Of a DNA stretch of 14,420 bases, positions 6,056 to 13,057 are shown one piece after another. The first letter of the stretch is position 1. Every line of letters starts with the position of its first letter. The notes beneath the pieces are model-generated. The model saw only the letters and a program-made list of their open reading frames with translations, was not told the DNA's origin and ran no database searches. Origin of the DNA: an uncultured Prevotellaceae bacterium (GTDB lineage Bacteria; Bacteroidota; Bacteroidia; Bacteroidales; Bacteroidaceae). The translations under genes were made by a program, and so were the position numbers. The DNA is taken from the NCBI GenBank assembly GCA_946415695.1, contig CAMKTM010000038.1, positions 1 to 14,420 on the forward strand, given 5' to 3'.

Positions 6056-7564
6056 TTAGAGTTTCACCTTCTTCTTGACAGGTTTCGATTCGTTCTGCAG
6101 GCGGTCTAAGGCTGTTACGATGTAGGTGTACTTCGTTTCTCCTCCTTGATAGGGCAGGGGTAGCATTGTCTCTTTCGTGATGCAGAGGATGTGCGAGGCA
6201 TCGTCCAGATTGATTTTCTCTTTGGGACCGAAGCGATAGACGATGTACTTCTGTGCCATGTCCATTTCGCTTTTGCCTTTTGGCGCTGTCCAGAAGAGCA
6301 TTGGGCCGTCTTCGGTCCAGACGATGGCCGTCTTGCGAGGCTTGCCGGGAGCTTTGTGGTCAATCCATGGCATCAATGGCTGTAGGGCCGGGGTGCTGTG
6401 GTATTGCTGTCGCAATGCCTCTTGATAGTTGCCCGGGTTGGCGCAGACGGCGGCCGCATACCATTGGCAACTGCCGTAGATGCCGGGCAGGATGCGTTGC
6501 AATTGGTATTTGCGGTGCATCTGATGTTGTTCGGGATTGACAGGGTCGGAGAATTTGACGGTACGATAGACGTCGTGTCCGATATAAAGAGGTCGCTTTC
6601 CGGAATTGGCGCTCCACCAGCGGATGAGCGTATCGTAGTCTGCTGCCTTGTTGCCAATCTCCCAATAGATTTGCGGAATGATGTAGTCCACCCAACCCTG
6701 ACGCATCCATTCCAGCACGTCGGCATAGAGGTCGTCGTAGTTCTGTGTACCATTTGTCTCGCTGCCGTTAGGGTCGCTCTTTTGGTTGCGGTATATGCCA
6801 AAGGGCGAAACGCCGAACTTCACCCACGGCTTTACCTCACGTATCTGCCGGCACATCTGCTGCATGAACTTGTTGACGTTCTGCCTGCGCCAGTCGCCTC
6901 TGTTCATGCCACCTCCATAGGTGCTATAGGAGGCATCGTCGGGAATAGGTATTCCAGGAACAGGGTAGGGGTAGAAGTAATCATCCACGTGTATGCCGTC
7001 AACGTCGTAACGCGCCACGATGTCGCAAGCTATCTTGCAGATATAGTCACGGTTCTCGGGACAGCCCGGGTCGAAGAGGTACAGTCCGTCGTAGTTGAAG
7101 AAACGGTCAGGATGGCGCGAATACTCGTGAGTCATAGCCAGTTCCGTCGTACCCTTTGTTTTGGCACGATAAGGATTTATCCACGCATGCAACTCCATAC
7201 CACGGGCATGGCACTGTTCAATCATCCACTCCAGAGGGTCCCAAAGGGGGGTAGGCGGAAGACCTTGCTGCCCCGTCAGATAACGGCTCCAAGGCTCTAA
7301 TTGGCTGTTGTAGAGAGCATCGCCTTCCACACGAACCTGGAAGAAAATGGCGTTGATGCCGTCCTTCTGCAAGTCGTCGAGCTGGCTGGAGAGCATCGCC
7401 TGCATACGGTCACGGCCAATGTTCTGAAACTGTCCGTTGACAGCCTGAATCCAGGCTCCACGGAACTCTCTCTTGGGATTCATCACTTCACTCTGGTACT
7501 GATGGTTCTTTCCCATTGCCGTTGATGCCAACAGCAATAATATAATAAGTAATGTGTGCTTCAT
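6056..7564 (-). CDS. Secreted family-10-type (GHL10/DUF187) glycoside hydrolase
   Basis: 502 aa. The signal peptide is residues 1-18 (cleavage after AMG). The GHL10 TIM-barrel domain follows: REFRGAWIQ (32-40), FFQVRVEGDALYNS (74-87), GMELHAWINPYR (122-133), DVDGIHVDDYFYPY (187-200, with the acidic pair expected at the active site) and GVSPFGIYRN. Characterised relatives act on glycosaminoglycan- or peptidoglycan-like glycans; the substrate here is not known. The last ~100 residues look like a fibronectin III-type domain. A longer reading frame begins with a TTG at 7582, but that codon lies inside the promoter's -7 box and adds residues ahead of the signal peptide, so the ATG at 7564 is preferred. 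First gene of a three-gene operon. Confidence 0.92.
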   Translation of the reverse strand: MKHTLLIILLLLASTAMGKNHQYQSEVMNPKREFRGAWIQAVNGQFQNIGRDRMQAMLSSQLDDLQKDGINAIFFQVRVEGDALYNSQLEPWSRYLTGQQGLPPTPLWDPLEWMIEQCHARGMELHAWINPYRAKTKGTTELAMTHEYSRHPDRFFNYDGLYLFDPGCPENRDYICKIACDIVARYDVDGIHVDDYFYPYPVPGIPIPDDASYSTYGGGMNRGDWRRQNVNKFMQQMCRQIREVKPWVKFGVSPFGIYRNQKSDPNGSETNGTQNYDDLYADVLEWMRQGWVDYIIPQIYWEIGNKAADYDTLIRWWSANSGKRPLYIGHDVYRTVKFSDPVNPEQHQMHRKYQLQRILPGIYGSCQWYAAAVCANPGNYQEALRQQYHSTPALQPLMPWIDHKAPGKPRKTAIVWTEDGPMLFWTAPKGKSEMDMAQKYIVYRFGPKEKINLDDASHILCITKETMLPLPYQGGETKYTYIVTALDRLQNESKPVKKKVKL

Positions 7565-7571
7565 AATTTTG

Positions 7572-7602
7572 CAAAGGTACAAATAAGTGAGCGAAAAACA
7601 AA
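7572..7602 (-). promoter_or_regulatory. Promoter of the glycosidase operon, almost leaderless
   Basis: On the minus strand TTTG (7599-7602), 19-nt spacer, TACCTTTG (7572-7579): a full consensus match. If transcription starts about 4 nt after the box (near 7568), only about 4 nt precede the ATG whose first base is 7564. Confidence 0.82.
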
Positions 7603-7749
7603 GGAAAAGTTCATTTTTCTTAATTTTTCGACATAATTCACAGCGATTTCATAATTATTTCCTTCGCGAAGCATTAGGAAGAGGTAGCCTCATATTGAGT
7701 GTTGGGACGTTTCTTTCTCATGTCATCACACAGCGGGTTGTTTGCTTCA

Positions 7750-7815
7750 ACATGTAAAAGCAATTGCTTGTACATGTAAAAGCAATTGCACGTACATGTA
7801 CAAGCAATCAACATG
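7750..7815. repeat. 22-bp tandem array (3 units), palindromic
   Basis: Units at 7750-7771, 7772-7793 and 7794-7815. Units 1 and 2 share ACATGTAAAAGCAATTGC; unit 3 is ACATGTACAAGCAATCA and so on. Each unit contains the palindromes ACATGT and (units 1-2) GCAATTGC. The block 7750-7777 is a 28-bp palindrome with a single mismatched pair. It sits 39 bp beyond the stop of the Gate protein gene and about 150 bp upstream of the glycosidase promoter. No spacers, so not CRISPR. The rest of 7603-7749 and 7816-7854 shows nothing I can name. Confidence 0.75.
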
Positions 7816-7854
7816 CCGTGTCCAACCTCAAAGGAGCAAAGATGAGATAGCGAG

Positions 7855-8823
7855 CTACGCCTGCAATGGGCATTTCCCTTTTCCCGCTTTCTGCGTGGCT
7901 GATGCCCGAAACACGAACTTCAATGCTTTTCTGCCCCAGACGAGGAGCAAGGCAAAGAGTAGGCGAGTGGAAAGTATCCAAAAGGCAGAGACGCCAGCTG
8001 TGGCAAAGACCAATGTGTCCTCCAGCATGGAATGGTTCATAATAAGATGGTAGTTCACTTCGTCCGCTTCCTGGCGCGTGATTTTCCCTTCTTCCTCTAA
8101 TTGCAGCATCACCGCCGAACCATAGCTGATGCCCAGTATGTTGCCAACAAGCCACAGGTAGGCAGCATTCCTCGGCAAACCGAAAAGGACCATAAGGGGC
8201 GTAAGAGGGCGCGTGAGCTTCTGCATCAAGCCATATCTCTCCATTAAGCGCTGCACAAACATCAGGGCATAAATGATGGCAAAAATCATCGTGCTCAATC
8301 TAAGCGAAGAGATGAGCCAGGCTTGCAACACTTCACCGAGAGAGGTGTCGGAAGAAGTGAGCGAGAGAGATGAAAAAGCCTCGGACATTGCGGGCAGGAC
8401 GAGGTTCAGATAGGCTGCGGCAAGCAAAGCCCCGAGGATGCGAAGGAAACCCATACGGAAAGGCTTAGAGCCAACCTTCTTGTTCACCAGGCATTCCAAA
8501 GGCAAAGCATGGCAAATGAGTACCATGACGGCTATGATGGTTGCCTGTCGCAATGTCAGCTCCATGCTCATCATCACGGCAAGCGCGGCGTACGTTGTTG
8601 CCGTTGCACCAGTCAGGAAGGCAATTGACGAAGCGCCGGGCAGACCAATGTGGGAAAACAAAGGATTGAGCCATTGTGCGCACCAAGCAATCACTCCATA
8701 GTATTGCAGCAGACACACGGCGAACGATATGGGCAGCATGATCTTCAGCAACCAGCCCGTAGTTCGCAATGTGGGGCTTAGACTGTCGTATAGGAGAGAT
8801 TTTAGTGAGTTTATACTAAACAT
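7855..8823 (-). CDS. Nucleoside-recognition (Gate) domain membrane protein
   Basis: 322 aa, inner membrane, with about eight hydrophobic segments. Two Gate-type halves can be seen. The first is around residues 20-150 (LLKIMLPISFAVCLLQYYGV, TGATATTYAALAVMMS, ICHALPLE); the second around 165-300 (STMIFAIIYALMFVQRLM, LPRNAAYLWLVGNILGISYGSAVM, MNHSMLEDTLVFATAGV). The glycine/alanine-rich segments and the NHSMLEDT stretch are typical of the family that includes SpmA/SpmB and YjiH-like proteins. Transport of a nucleoside-like or other small solute is assumed from the name only; no substrate is established for this branch. It has no clear promoter of its own. It lies 94 bp after the spt stop and beyond a terminator, so it may depend on partial read-through or on a weak promoter there. 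Confidence 0.82.
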   Translation of the reverse strand: MFSINSLKSLLYDSLSPTLRTTGWLLKIMLPISFAVCLLQYYGVIAWCAQWLNPLFSHIGLPGASSIAFLTGATATTYAALAVMMSMELTLRQATIIAVMVLICHALPLECLVNKKVGSKPFRMGFLRILGALLAAAYLNLVLPAMSEAFSSLSLTSSDTSLGEVLQAWLISSLRLSTMIFAIIYALMFVQRLMERYGLMQKLTRPLTPLMVLFGLPRNAAYLWLVGNILGISYGSAVMLQLEEEGKITRQEADEVNYHLIMNHSMLEDTLVFATAGVSAFWILSTRLLFALLLVWGRKALKFVFRASATQKAGKGKCPLQA

Positions 8824-8847
8824 AACGCCGATTATTCATTTTTTCAC

Positions 8848-8889
8848 AAAAAAAGGCAACACAATCTCTTATAGAGAAAGTATTGCCTT
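8848..8889 (-). terminator. Intrinsic terminator of the serine palmitoyltransferase gene
   Basis: On the minus strand, arms AAGGCAA/TTGCCTT (8883-8889 with 8853-8859) plus an inner TCTCT/AGAGA pair (8865-8869 with 8873-8877), followed by seven T (8848-8854). It starts about 30 bp after the spt stop codon. Confidence 0.85.
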
Positions 8890-8917
8890 GAAAGAAATAA
8901 TTATAATGTCTTGCAAA

Positions 8918-10105
8918 TTAGAAAATCTTCAATTCCTTGAAAACCTTTTTGAGCTTCACGACGGATTCGTCAACCTGCTGCTGTGTGTGAGTTGCCATCA
9001 GAGCATAGCGGACAAGTGTGTCCTGCGGCGCACAGGCTGGCGGAATGACGGGATTGATGAACACACCTTCGTTGAAGGCCTTGGCAACTGCCATGAAAGT
9101 CTTGTCGGTGTCGCGAACATAAAGCGGGATGATGGGACTTTCTGTGTCGCCAATCTCGAAGCCTTCTTCGCGGAAACGCTTCAGGGCGTAGTTCGTGACG
9201 CTCCAGAGGGCTTCCAGGCGTTCTGGCTCCTGCTGGATGATATGCAGAGCCTCGCGGGCACAAGCTGTGGCTGCCGGCGTACAACTGGCACTGAAGATGT
9301 AGGTGCGAACTGTATGGCGAAGCCAATTGATGACACTGCTGTCGGCTGCAATGAAACCTCCGATGGAAGCCAAACTCTTCGAGAAAGTTCCCATGATGAG
9401 GTCAACGTCCTTCGTCAAGCCGAAGTGGTCGCATACTCCTCTGCCCTGTTTGCCGAAAACACCTATACCGTGAGCTTCGTCAACCATGATGGCAACATTG
9501 CTGTACTTCTTCTTCAGCTCCACGATTTCAGGCAGTTTGCAGAGGTCGCCTTCCATGCTGAATACGCCATCCACGACGATAAGTTTGACACGGTCTGGCT
9601 CGCACTTCTGAATCATCTTCTCAAGGTCCTCCATGTCGTTGTGCTTGTACTTGAGCTGCGTGGCGAAGCTGAGACGGCGGCCATCGACGATGCTGGCATG
9701 GTCGCGGTCATCGCAGATGACATAGTCGTTGCGGTCAACCAGTTGGCTGATGACACCGCTGTTGACAGTGAAGCCCGTAGCGAAGCAGAGCGCTTCGTCC
9801 TTGCCGACAAACTCTGCCAACTCCTTTTCGAGCTGGACGTGTATGTCGAGTGTGCCGTTGAGGAAACGACTTCCTGCACAACCGCTGCCATATTTCTGCA
9901 TGGCAGCGCAACCGGCATCGATGACGCGCTGGTCGCCTGTTAAACCTGTATATGCATTAGAGCCGAACATTAGCACTCGGCGGCCCTCCATGAGAACCTC
10001 TGTGCCTTGTTTGCCTTCAATCTCGCGGAAGTAAGGGTAAATACCCTGCGCCATAAACTCCTGAGGGAGTGTGTATTTGGCGCATCTGTCTTGTAATAAT
10101 CCCAT
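8918..10105 (-). CDS. spt: Serine palmitoyltransferase (alpha-oxoamine synthase family)
   Basis: 395 aa, full length, cytoplasmic PLP enzyme. It condenses L-serine with a fatty acyl-CoA to give 3-ketosphinganine, the first step of Bacteroidota sphingolipid synthesis. PLP-site residues are in place: D135-H136 (DHASI, His stacking on PLP), D209 and H212 (VDEAHG), and the Schiff-base lysine K243 in GTFSKSLASIGGF. The gene is close, as I remember it, to the Bacteroides thetaiotaomicron enzyme in stretches such as MGLLQ, FGSNAY.GLT, GCAGSRFLNGTLDIH, LKYKHNDM and IIPLYVRD. Relatives are KBL (glycine C-acetyltransferase) and BioF, and automated annotation often gives those names. Neither biotin nor threonine genes are nearby. 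It is divergent from a lipid kinase and has its own promoter and terminator. Confidence 0.88.
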   Translation of the reverse strand: MGLLQDRCAKYTLPQEFMAQGIYPYFREIEGKQGTEVLMEGRRVLMFGSNAYTGLTGDQRVIDAGCAAMQKYGSGCAGSRFLNGTLDIHVQLEKELAEFVGKDEALCFATGFTVNSGVISQLVDRNDYVICDDRDHASIVDGRRLSFATQLKYKHNDMEDLEKMIQKCEPDRVKLIVVDGVFSMEGDLCKLPEIVELKKKYSNVAIMVDEAHGIGVFGKQGRGVCDHFGLTKDVDLIMGTFSKSLASIGGFIAADSSVINWLRHTVRTYIFSASCTPAATACAREALHIIQQEPERLEALWSVTNYALKRFREEGFEIGDTESPIIPLYVRDTDKTFMAVAKAFNEGVFINPVIPPACAPQDTLVRYALMATHTQQQVDESVVKLKKVFKELKIF

Positions 10106-10137
10106 ATAATTGGTCGTTTGTAACCATAAATCGGGTG

Positions 10138-10168
10138 CAAAAGTACGAAAAAAAGTGTAAAGTGAAAA
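10138..10168 (-). promoter_or_regulatory. Promoter of spt
   Basis: TACTTTTG (10138-10145 on the minus strand) matches the -7 consensus. The -33 position (10165-10168, 19-nt spacer) reads TTTT rather than TTTG and lies inside the heptamer array. Predicted leader about 29 nt. Confidence 0.65.
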
Positions 10169-10182
10169 GTGAAAAGTGAAAA
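10155..10182. repeat. Heptamer tandem repeat (4 x 7 bp) at the spt -33 region
   Basis: GTGTAAA followed by three exact GTGAAAA units. It overlaps the -33 position and upstream part of the spt promoter, so a change in copy number would alter the bases there. Confidence 0.75.
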
Positions 10183-10238
10183 ATTATTCGCTTACATTCT
10201 GTTTTTGTCCATTTTCCCCAAAACTCTTCACTATTCAG

Positions 10239-10269
10239 TTTTCTGTTTTCAGTTTTATTTGTACCTTTG
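10239..10269 (+). promoter_or_regulatory. Promoter of the lipid kinase gene, almost leaderless
   Basis: TACCTTTG at 10262-10269 with TTTT (10239-10242) or GTTT one base earlier at the -33 position. The ATG is at 10278, so the predicted leader is about 5 nt. This decides the start: the longer frame from 10176 would run through the promoter. Confidence 0.7.
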
Positions 10270-10277
10270 CGGCGAAA

Positions 10278-11330
10278 ATGAGTAAAAGGATTAAGATATT
10301 ATTCATCGTCAACCCCATTTCGGGGACTTCAGACAAGGAGCACATCCTCAGCCTCATCCCGAAATACCTCGACAGCCAACGCTTCGAGTGGTCCATACGC
10401 AAGACCGAGCACAAAGGTCATGCAGCTGAATTCTCCGGCGAAGCGATTCGTGATGGCGTGGATGTTGTTGTTGCCGTGGGTGGCGATGGGACGGTCAACG
10501 AGGTGGCGCGAAGCCTTGTTCATACCGACACTGCGCTTGGCATCATTCCCTGTGGCAGCGGCAACGGCCTGGCACGTCATCTTTTCATCCCGATGAACCC
10601 GGAAGGCGCTTTGCAGGTTCTTTCCGACTGCCACATCGAGCAGCTCGATTATGGCATGATAGACCAGGAGCCCTTCTTCTGTACATGCGGTGTGGGGTTT
10701 GATGCCTTCATCAGCGACCGCTTTGCCAAGGCGGGCCGTCGAGGATTACTTACTTATATTGAGAACACTCTGAAGGAAGGATTGAAATACAAGCCCGACA
10801 CCTACGAGATAACCATCGACGGCGAGCGGCAGGTCTATAAGGCATTCCTCATTGCCTGCGCCAATGCCAGCCAATACGGAAACAATGTCTATATTGCGCC
10901 TCATGCCAGCATGAGCGACGGACTGATGGACGTGACGCTAATGGAGCCGTTCACAGTTCTTGAGGCACCGCAGATTGCCATTCAGCTTTTCAACAAGACC
11001 ATTACCAGCAACAGCCGAATTCGTTCATTCCGTTGCCAACATTTACACATCAAGCGTTCTGCCCCAGGCGTCATCCACTTCGACGGCGACCCGAAGCAGG
11101 CAGGCGAGGAGCTGGACGTAAAGCTTGTTCCGAAAGGCATCCGCATGGTCGTCAATACTCACGAGCAGCCTTATACTCCTCCCCTACTCCGAACCTTCAC
11201 TGATTTCTATCGTGACGTGAACGAAGAGATTTCCACTTTGAGGGCTGACATCCGTGCAGACTTCAAGGAGGGACAGCGCCGAATCAGCACCATCAACAAA
11301 GAACTCTTGCGCAAACTGAAGAAGAAGTGA
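10278..11330 (+). CDS. Diacylglycerol/sphingosine kinase-family lipid kinase
   Basis: 350 aa from the ATG at 10278. The frame is open back to 10176, but those 34 extra residues look like non-coding sequence and cover the promoter. The catalytic domain has FIVNPISGT (9-17), VGGDGTVNE (67-75, the nucleotide loop), PCGSGNGLARHL (91-102), GVGFDAFISD (138-147) and APHASMSDGLMDV (207-219, catalytic/metal-binding Asp). The GSGN loop is closer to sphingosine kinases (GSGNALA) than to the GTxNDxA of bacterial diacylglycerol kinases, though many Bacteroidota kinases of unknown substrate share it. Residues ~300-350 form a charged, probably coiled-coil tail. It is cytoplasmic or peripheral to the membrane. 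Divergent from spt, so a sphingoid base, ceramide or diacylglycerol are all possible substrates. It ends directly against the stop codon of the opposite-strand gene. Confidence 0.88.
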   Translation: MSKRIKILFIVNPISGTSDKEHILSLIPKYLDSQRFEWSIRKTEHKGHAAEFSGEAIRDGVDVVVAVGGDGTVNEVARSLVHTDTALGIIPCGSGNGLARHLFIPMNPEGALQVLSDCHIEQLDYGMIDQEPFFCTCGVGFDAFISDRFAKAGRRGLLTYIENTLKEGLKYKPDTYEITIDGERQVYKAFLIACANASQYGNNVYIAPHASMSDGLMDVTLMEPFTVLEAPQIAIQLFNKTITSNSRIRSFRCQHLHIKRSAPGVIHFDGDPKQAGEELDVKLVPKGIRMVVNTHEQPYTPPLLRTFTDFYRDVNEEISTLRADIRADFKEGQRRISTINKELLRKLKKK

Positions 11331-11519
11331 TTATACTTCCTTCTGGATGCGCCTTATGAGGGCTTCTTTTTGCTCTGCAGTCAAAGGGGGCTTGGCCTCT
11401 TCCATGGCAAGGCGCAAGACGCTGATTGCCTTGGCCTTGGCTTGTTGATAACCCATCTTTACTCCGCTCCTATAGGGAGTGGAAGGAAGCAAAGCTCTGT
11501 TAAAATTGCCGTCGCTCAT
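11331..11519 (-). CDS. Small unknown protein coupled to rarA
   Basis: 62 aa, not assigned to a family. Its ATG overlaps the rarA stop (TCA/CAT at 11516-11519 on the plus strand, ATGA on the minus), a common sign of translational coupling, and it keeps an open frame with good codon use to the TAA at 11331. The N-terminus (DGNFNRALLPSTPYRSG) is followed by a Lys/Ala-rich helix (GYQQAKAKAISVLRLAMEEA) and a second helix (LTAEQKEALIRRIQKEV). No signal peptide or metal motif. I recall similar short proteins in Bacteroidales but know no function. It could be a RarA partner or simply ride along. Its stop codon abuts that of the lipid kinase with no spacer. Confidence 0.75.
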   Translation of the reverse strand: MSDGNFNRALLPSTPYRSGVKMGYQQAKAKAISVLRLAMEEAKPPLTAEQKEALIRRIQKEV

Positions 11520-12805
11520 TTCGTTTCCTTATCTTCAGGTCTTTCTTTCCCCCAGCACTTCTCCATTTGTAGGCGGAGCTTGTCCTCTGCCGGGTTGCTT
11601 TGTGGCTGCCAGAAGTGTAGTCCTTGAAGCTCGTCCGGCAAGTACTGTTGTCGCACGAAGTGGCCTTCGTAGTCGTGCGCATACTTGTAGCCTTTGCTGT
11701 AGCCGAGTTCCTTCATCAAGCCTGTCGGGGCATTTCTAAGGTGCAAGGGGACAGGTTGGTTTCCAGTTTCTTGCACTTTCTGTATGGCGTCGTTGATGGC
11801 CATATAGGATGAATTGCTCTTTGGGCTTGCTGCAAGATAGACGGTAGCTTCAGCTAAAGGGATGCGCCCTTCCGGCCAACCGATTTTCATTACGGCATCG
11901 AAGGCGGCATTGGCAAGCAGGAGCGCATTGGGATTGGCAAGGCCGATGTCCTCACTCGCACTGATAACTAAACGCCTTGCTATGAAGGCAGGGTCTTCCC
12001 CACCCTCTATCATGCGAGCCAGCCAATAGATGGCCGCGTCGGGGTCGCTGCCGCGGATGCTTTTGATGAAAGCGGAAATGATGTCGTAGTGCATTTCGCC
12101 GTCTTTGTCGTATGCCAGGGGATTTTGCTGAAGGCATTCGGTGACGATGGCATCCGTCACTTCGATGTCTCCCTCTTCGGGTGCCGATTCATAGACGAGT
12201 TCCAGGGTGTTGAGCAACTTGCGTGCATCGCCTCCGCTGAACCGCATCAGGGCACCTGTTTCCTTGAAGAGGAATGTGCGCTTGCCAAGCTCTGTGTCAT
12301 GTTCCACGGCATAATGGGCGAGCTGCATCAAATCCTTCTCTTCAAGAGGTTTAAGCGTATAGACCTGGCAACGGGAAAGCAGTGGGCGAATCACTTCGAA
12401 GGAAGGGTTTTCCGTCGTGGCGCCGATGAGCGTGACGACGCCTTGCTCCACGGCTCCGAGCAGGGAATCCTGCTGAGACTTCGAGAAACGGTGTATTTCG
12501 TCGATGAAGAGAATGGGGTTGTTCTGGTTGAAGAAACGCGAGGAGCGAGCCTTCTCGATGACGTCGCGCACCTCTTTCACGCCACTTGTCACGGCACTAA
12601 GTGTGAAAAAAGGTACATCCAGACGCCGCGCGATGATGCTGGCAAGCGTGGTTTTCCCCACTCCCGGCGGTCCCCAAAGGATGAAGCTGCCAATGTGGCC
12701 GCTCTCCACCATTCTGCGCAACACAGCACCCTGCCCCACCAAATGTTGCTGACCGATATAGTTTTCCAGCGTCGTAGGACGCATTCTCTCTGCTAATGGT
12801 TGCAT
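11516..12805 (-). CDS. rarA: Replication-associated recombination protein A (AAA+ ATPase)
   Basis: 429 aa, family length. RarA/MgsA/WRNIP1 proteins are clamp-loader-like ATPases acting at stalled replication forks. Visible: Walker A GPPGVGKT (45-52), Walker B ILFIDEIHRF (98-107), sensor 1 GATTENPSF (128-136), arginine finger LLSRCQ (R145), then the helical tetramerisation part with GGDARKLLNTLE and RGSDPDAAIYWLARMIEGGEDP, and the family's SNSSYMAINDA region near the C-terminus. It is complete and without odd residues. The ATG at 12805 gives the usual PLAERMRP start. It overlaps the downstream 62-aa gene by 4 bp. Upstream is a weak -7-like box (TTCCTTTG, 12814-12821) without a proper -33, and an 8-bp-arm palindrome at 12820-12836. 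Confidence 0.95.
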   Translation of the reverse strand: MQPLAERMRPTTLENYIGQQHLVGQGAVLRRMVESGHIGSFILWGPPGVGKTTLASIIARRLDVPFFTLSAVTSGVKEVRDVIEKARSSRFFNQNNPILFIDEIHRFSKSQQDSLLGAVEQGVVTLIGATTENPSFEVIRPLLSRCQVYTLKPLEEKDLMQLAHYAVEHDTELGKRTFLFKETGALMRFSGGDARKLLNTLELVYESAPEEGDIEVTDAIVTECLQQNPLAYDKDGEMHYDIISAFIKSIRGSDPDAAIYWLARMIEGGEDPAFIARRLVISASEDIGLANPNALLLANAAFDAVMKIGWPEGRIPLAEATVYLAASPKSNSSYMAINDAIQKVQETGNQPVPLHLRNAPTGLMKELGYSKGYKYAHDYEGHFVRQQYLPDELQGLHFWQPQSNPAEDKLRLQMEKCWGKERPEDKETK

Positions 12806-12819
12806 ATCTTGTTCAAAGG

Positions 12820-12836
12820 AAGGCTTGTCAAGCCTT
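12820..12836. promoter_or_regulatory. Perfect palindrome just upstream of rarA
   Basis: AAGGCTTG (12820-12827) and CAAGCCTT (12829-12836) around a single T. It lies 15 bp before the rarA ATG, overlapping the start of a weak -7-like box. It could be an operator; no regulator is suggested by the sequence. The rest of 12837-12989 is AT-rich with no gene I can support. Confidence 0.45.
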
Positions 12837-12989
12837 TATAGTTTGCTACAAAATTATGAATATATTCATTATCGGCAAAGAATACAACATTTTTTTTCAG
12901 ACTTTTTAGAAAAAAATGGTCATAATCATTACCATTAGGGACATTTGCATGAAGAATATCTCGCGGAATGTCATTTTTTTTCTCTGATA

Positions 12990-13021
12990 TTTGATTATGT
13001 TATTTGGATTTATTATTTTTG
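12990..13021 (+). promoter_or_regulatory. Promoter of the glycerophosphodiesterase gene
   Basis: TTTG (12990-12993), 20-nt spacer, TATTTTTG (13014-13021). Predicted start near 13025 and a leader of about 33 nt. It excludes the longer frame that opens at 13004. Confidence 0.7.
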
Positions 13022-13057
13022 CGTCATAAAACCTTACATTCTTCGAAATCTACAATC

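Noticed and set aside
6398..7300. 300-codon plus-strand open frame opposite the glycosidase
   Set aside because: Antisense shadow of a gene with clear family motifs; no recognisable protein features.
7565..7582. Six-residue N-terminal extension of the glycosidase from a TTG at 7582
   Set aside because: It lies within the promoter -7 box and precedes a normal signal peptide that begins at the ATG at 7564.
8729..9943. Long plus-strand open frame (404 codons) opposite spt
   Set aside because: It is the antisense shadow of the well-supported serine palmitoyltransferase gene and has no domain-like sequence.
8918..10105. Glycine C-acetyltransferase (kbl) or BioF as the name
   Set aside because: Same superfamily, but the sequence resembles the Bacteroides serine palmitoyltransferase as I remember it, and there is no threonine dehydrogenase or biotin gene nearby.
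10176..10277. 34-residue extension of the lipid kinase
   Set aside because: The stretch overlaps the promoter and has non-coding composition; the family starts just before the IVNPISGT motif.
12915..12936. AATGGT/ACCATT inverted repeat as an operator
   Set aside because: Only 6-bp arms with a 10-nt loop in very AT-rich DNA; expected by chance.
13004..13057. 18-residue extension of the glycerophosphodiesterase
   Set aside because: It precedes the signal peptide and contains the -7 box.
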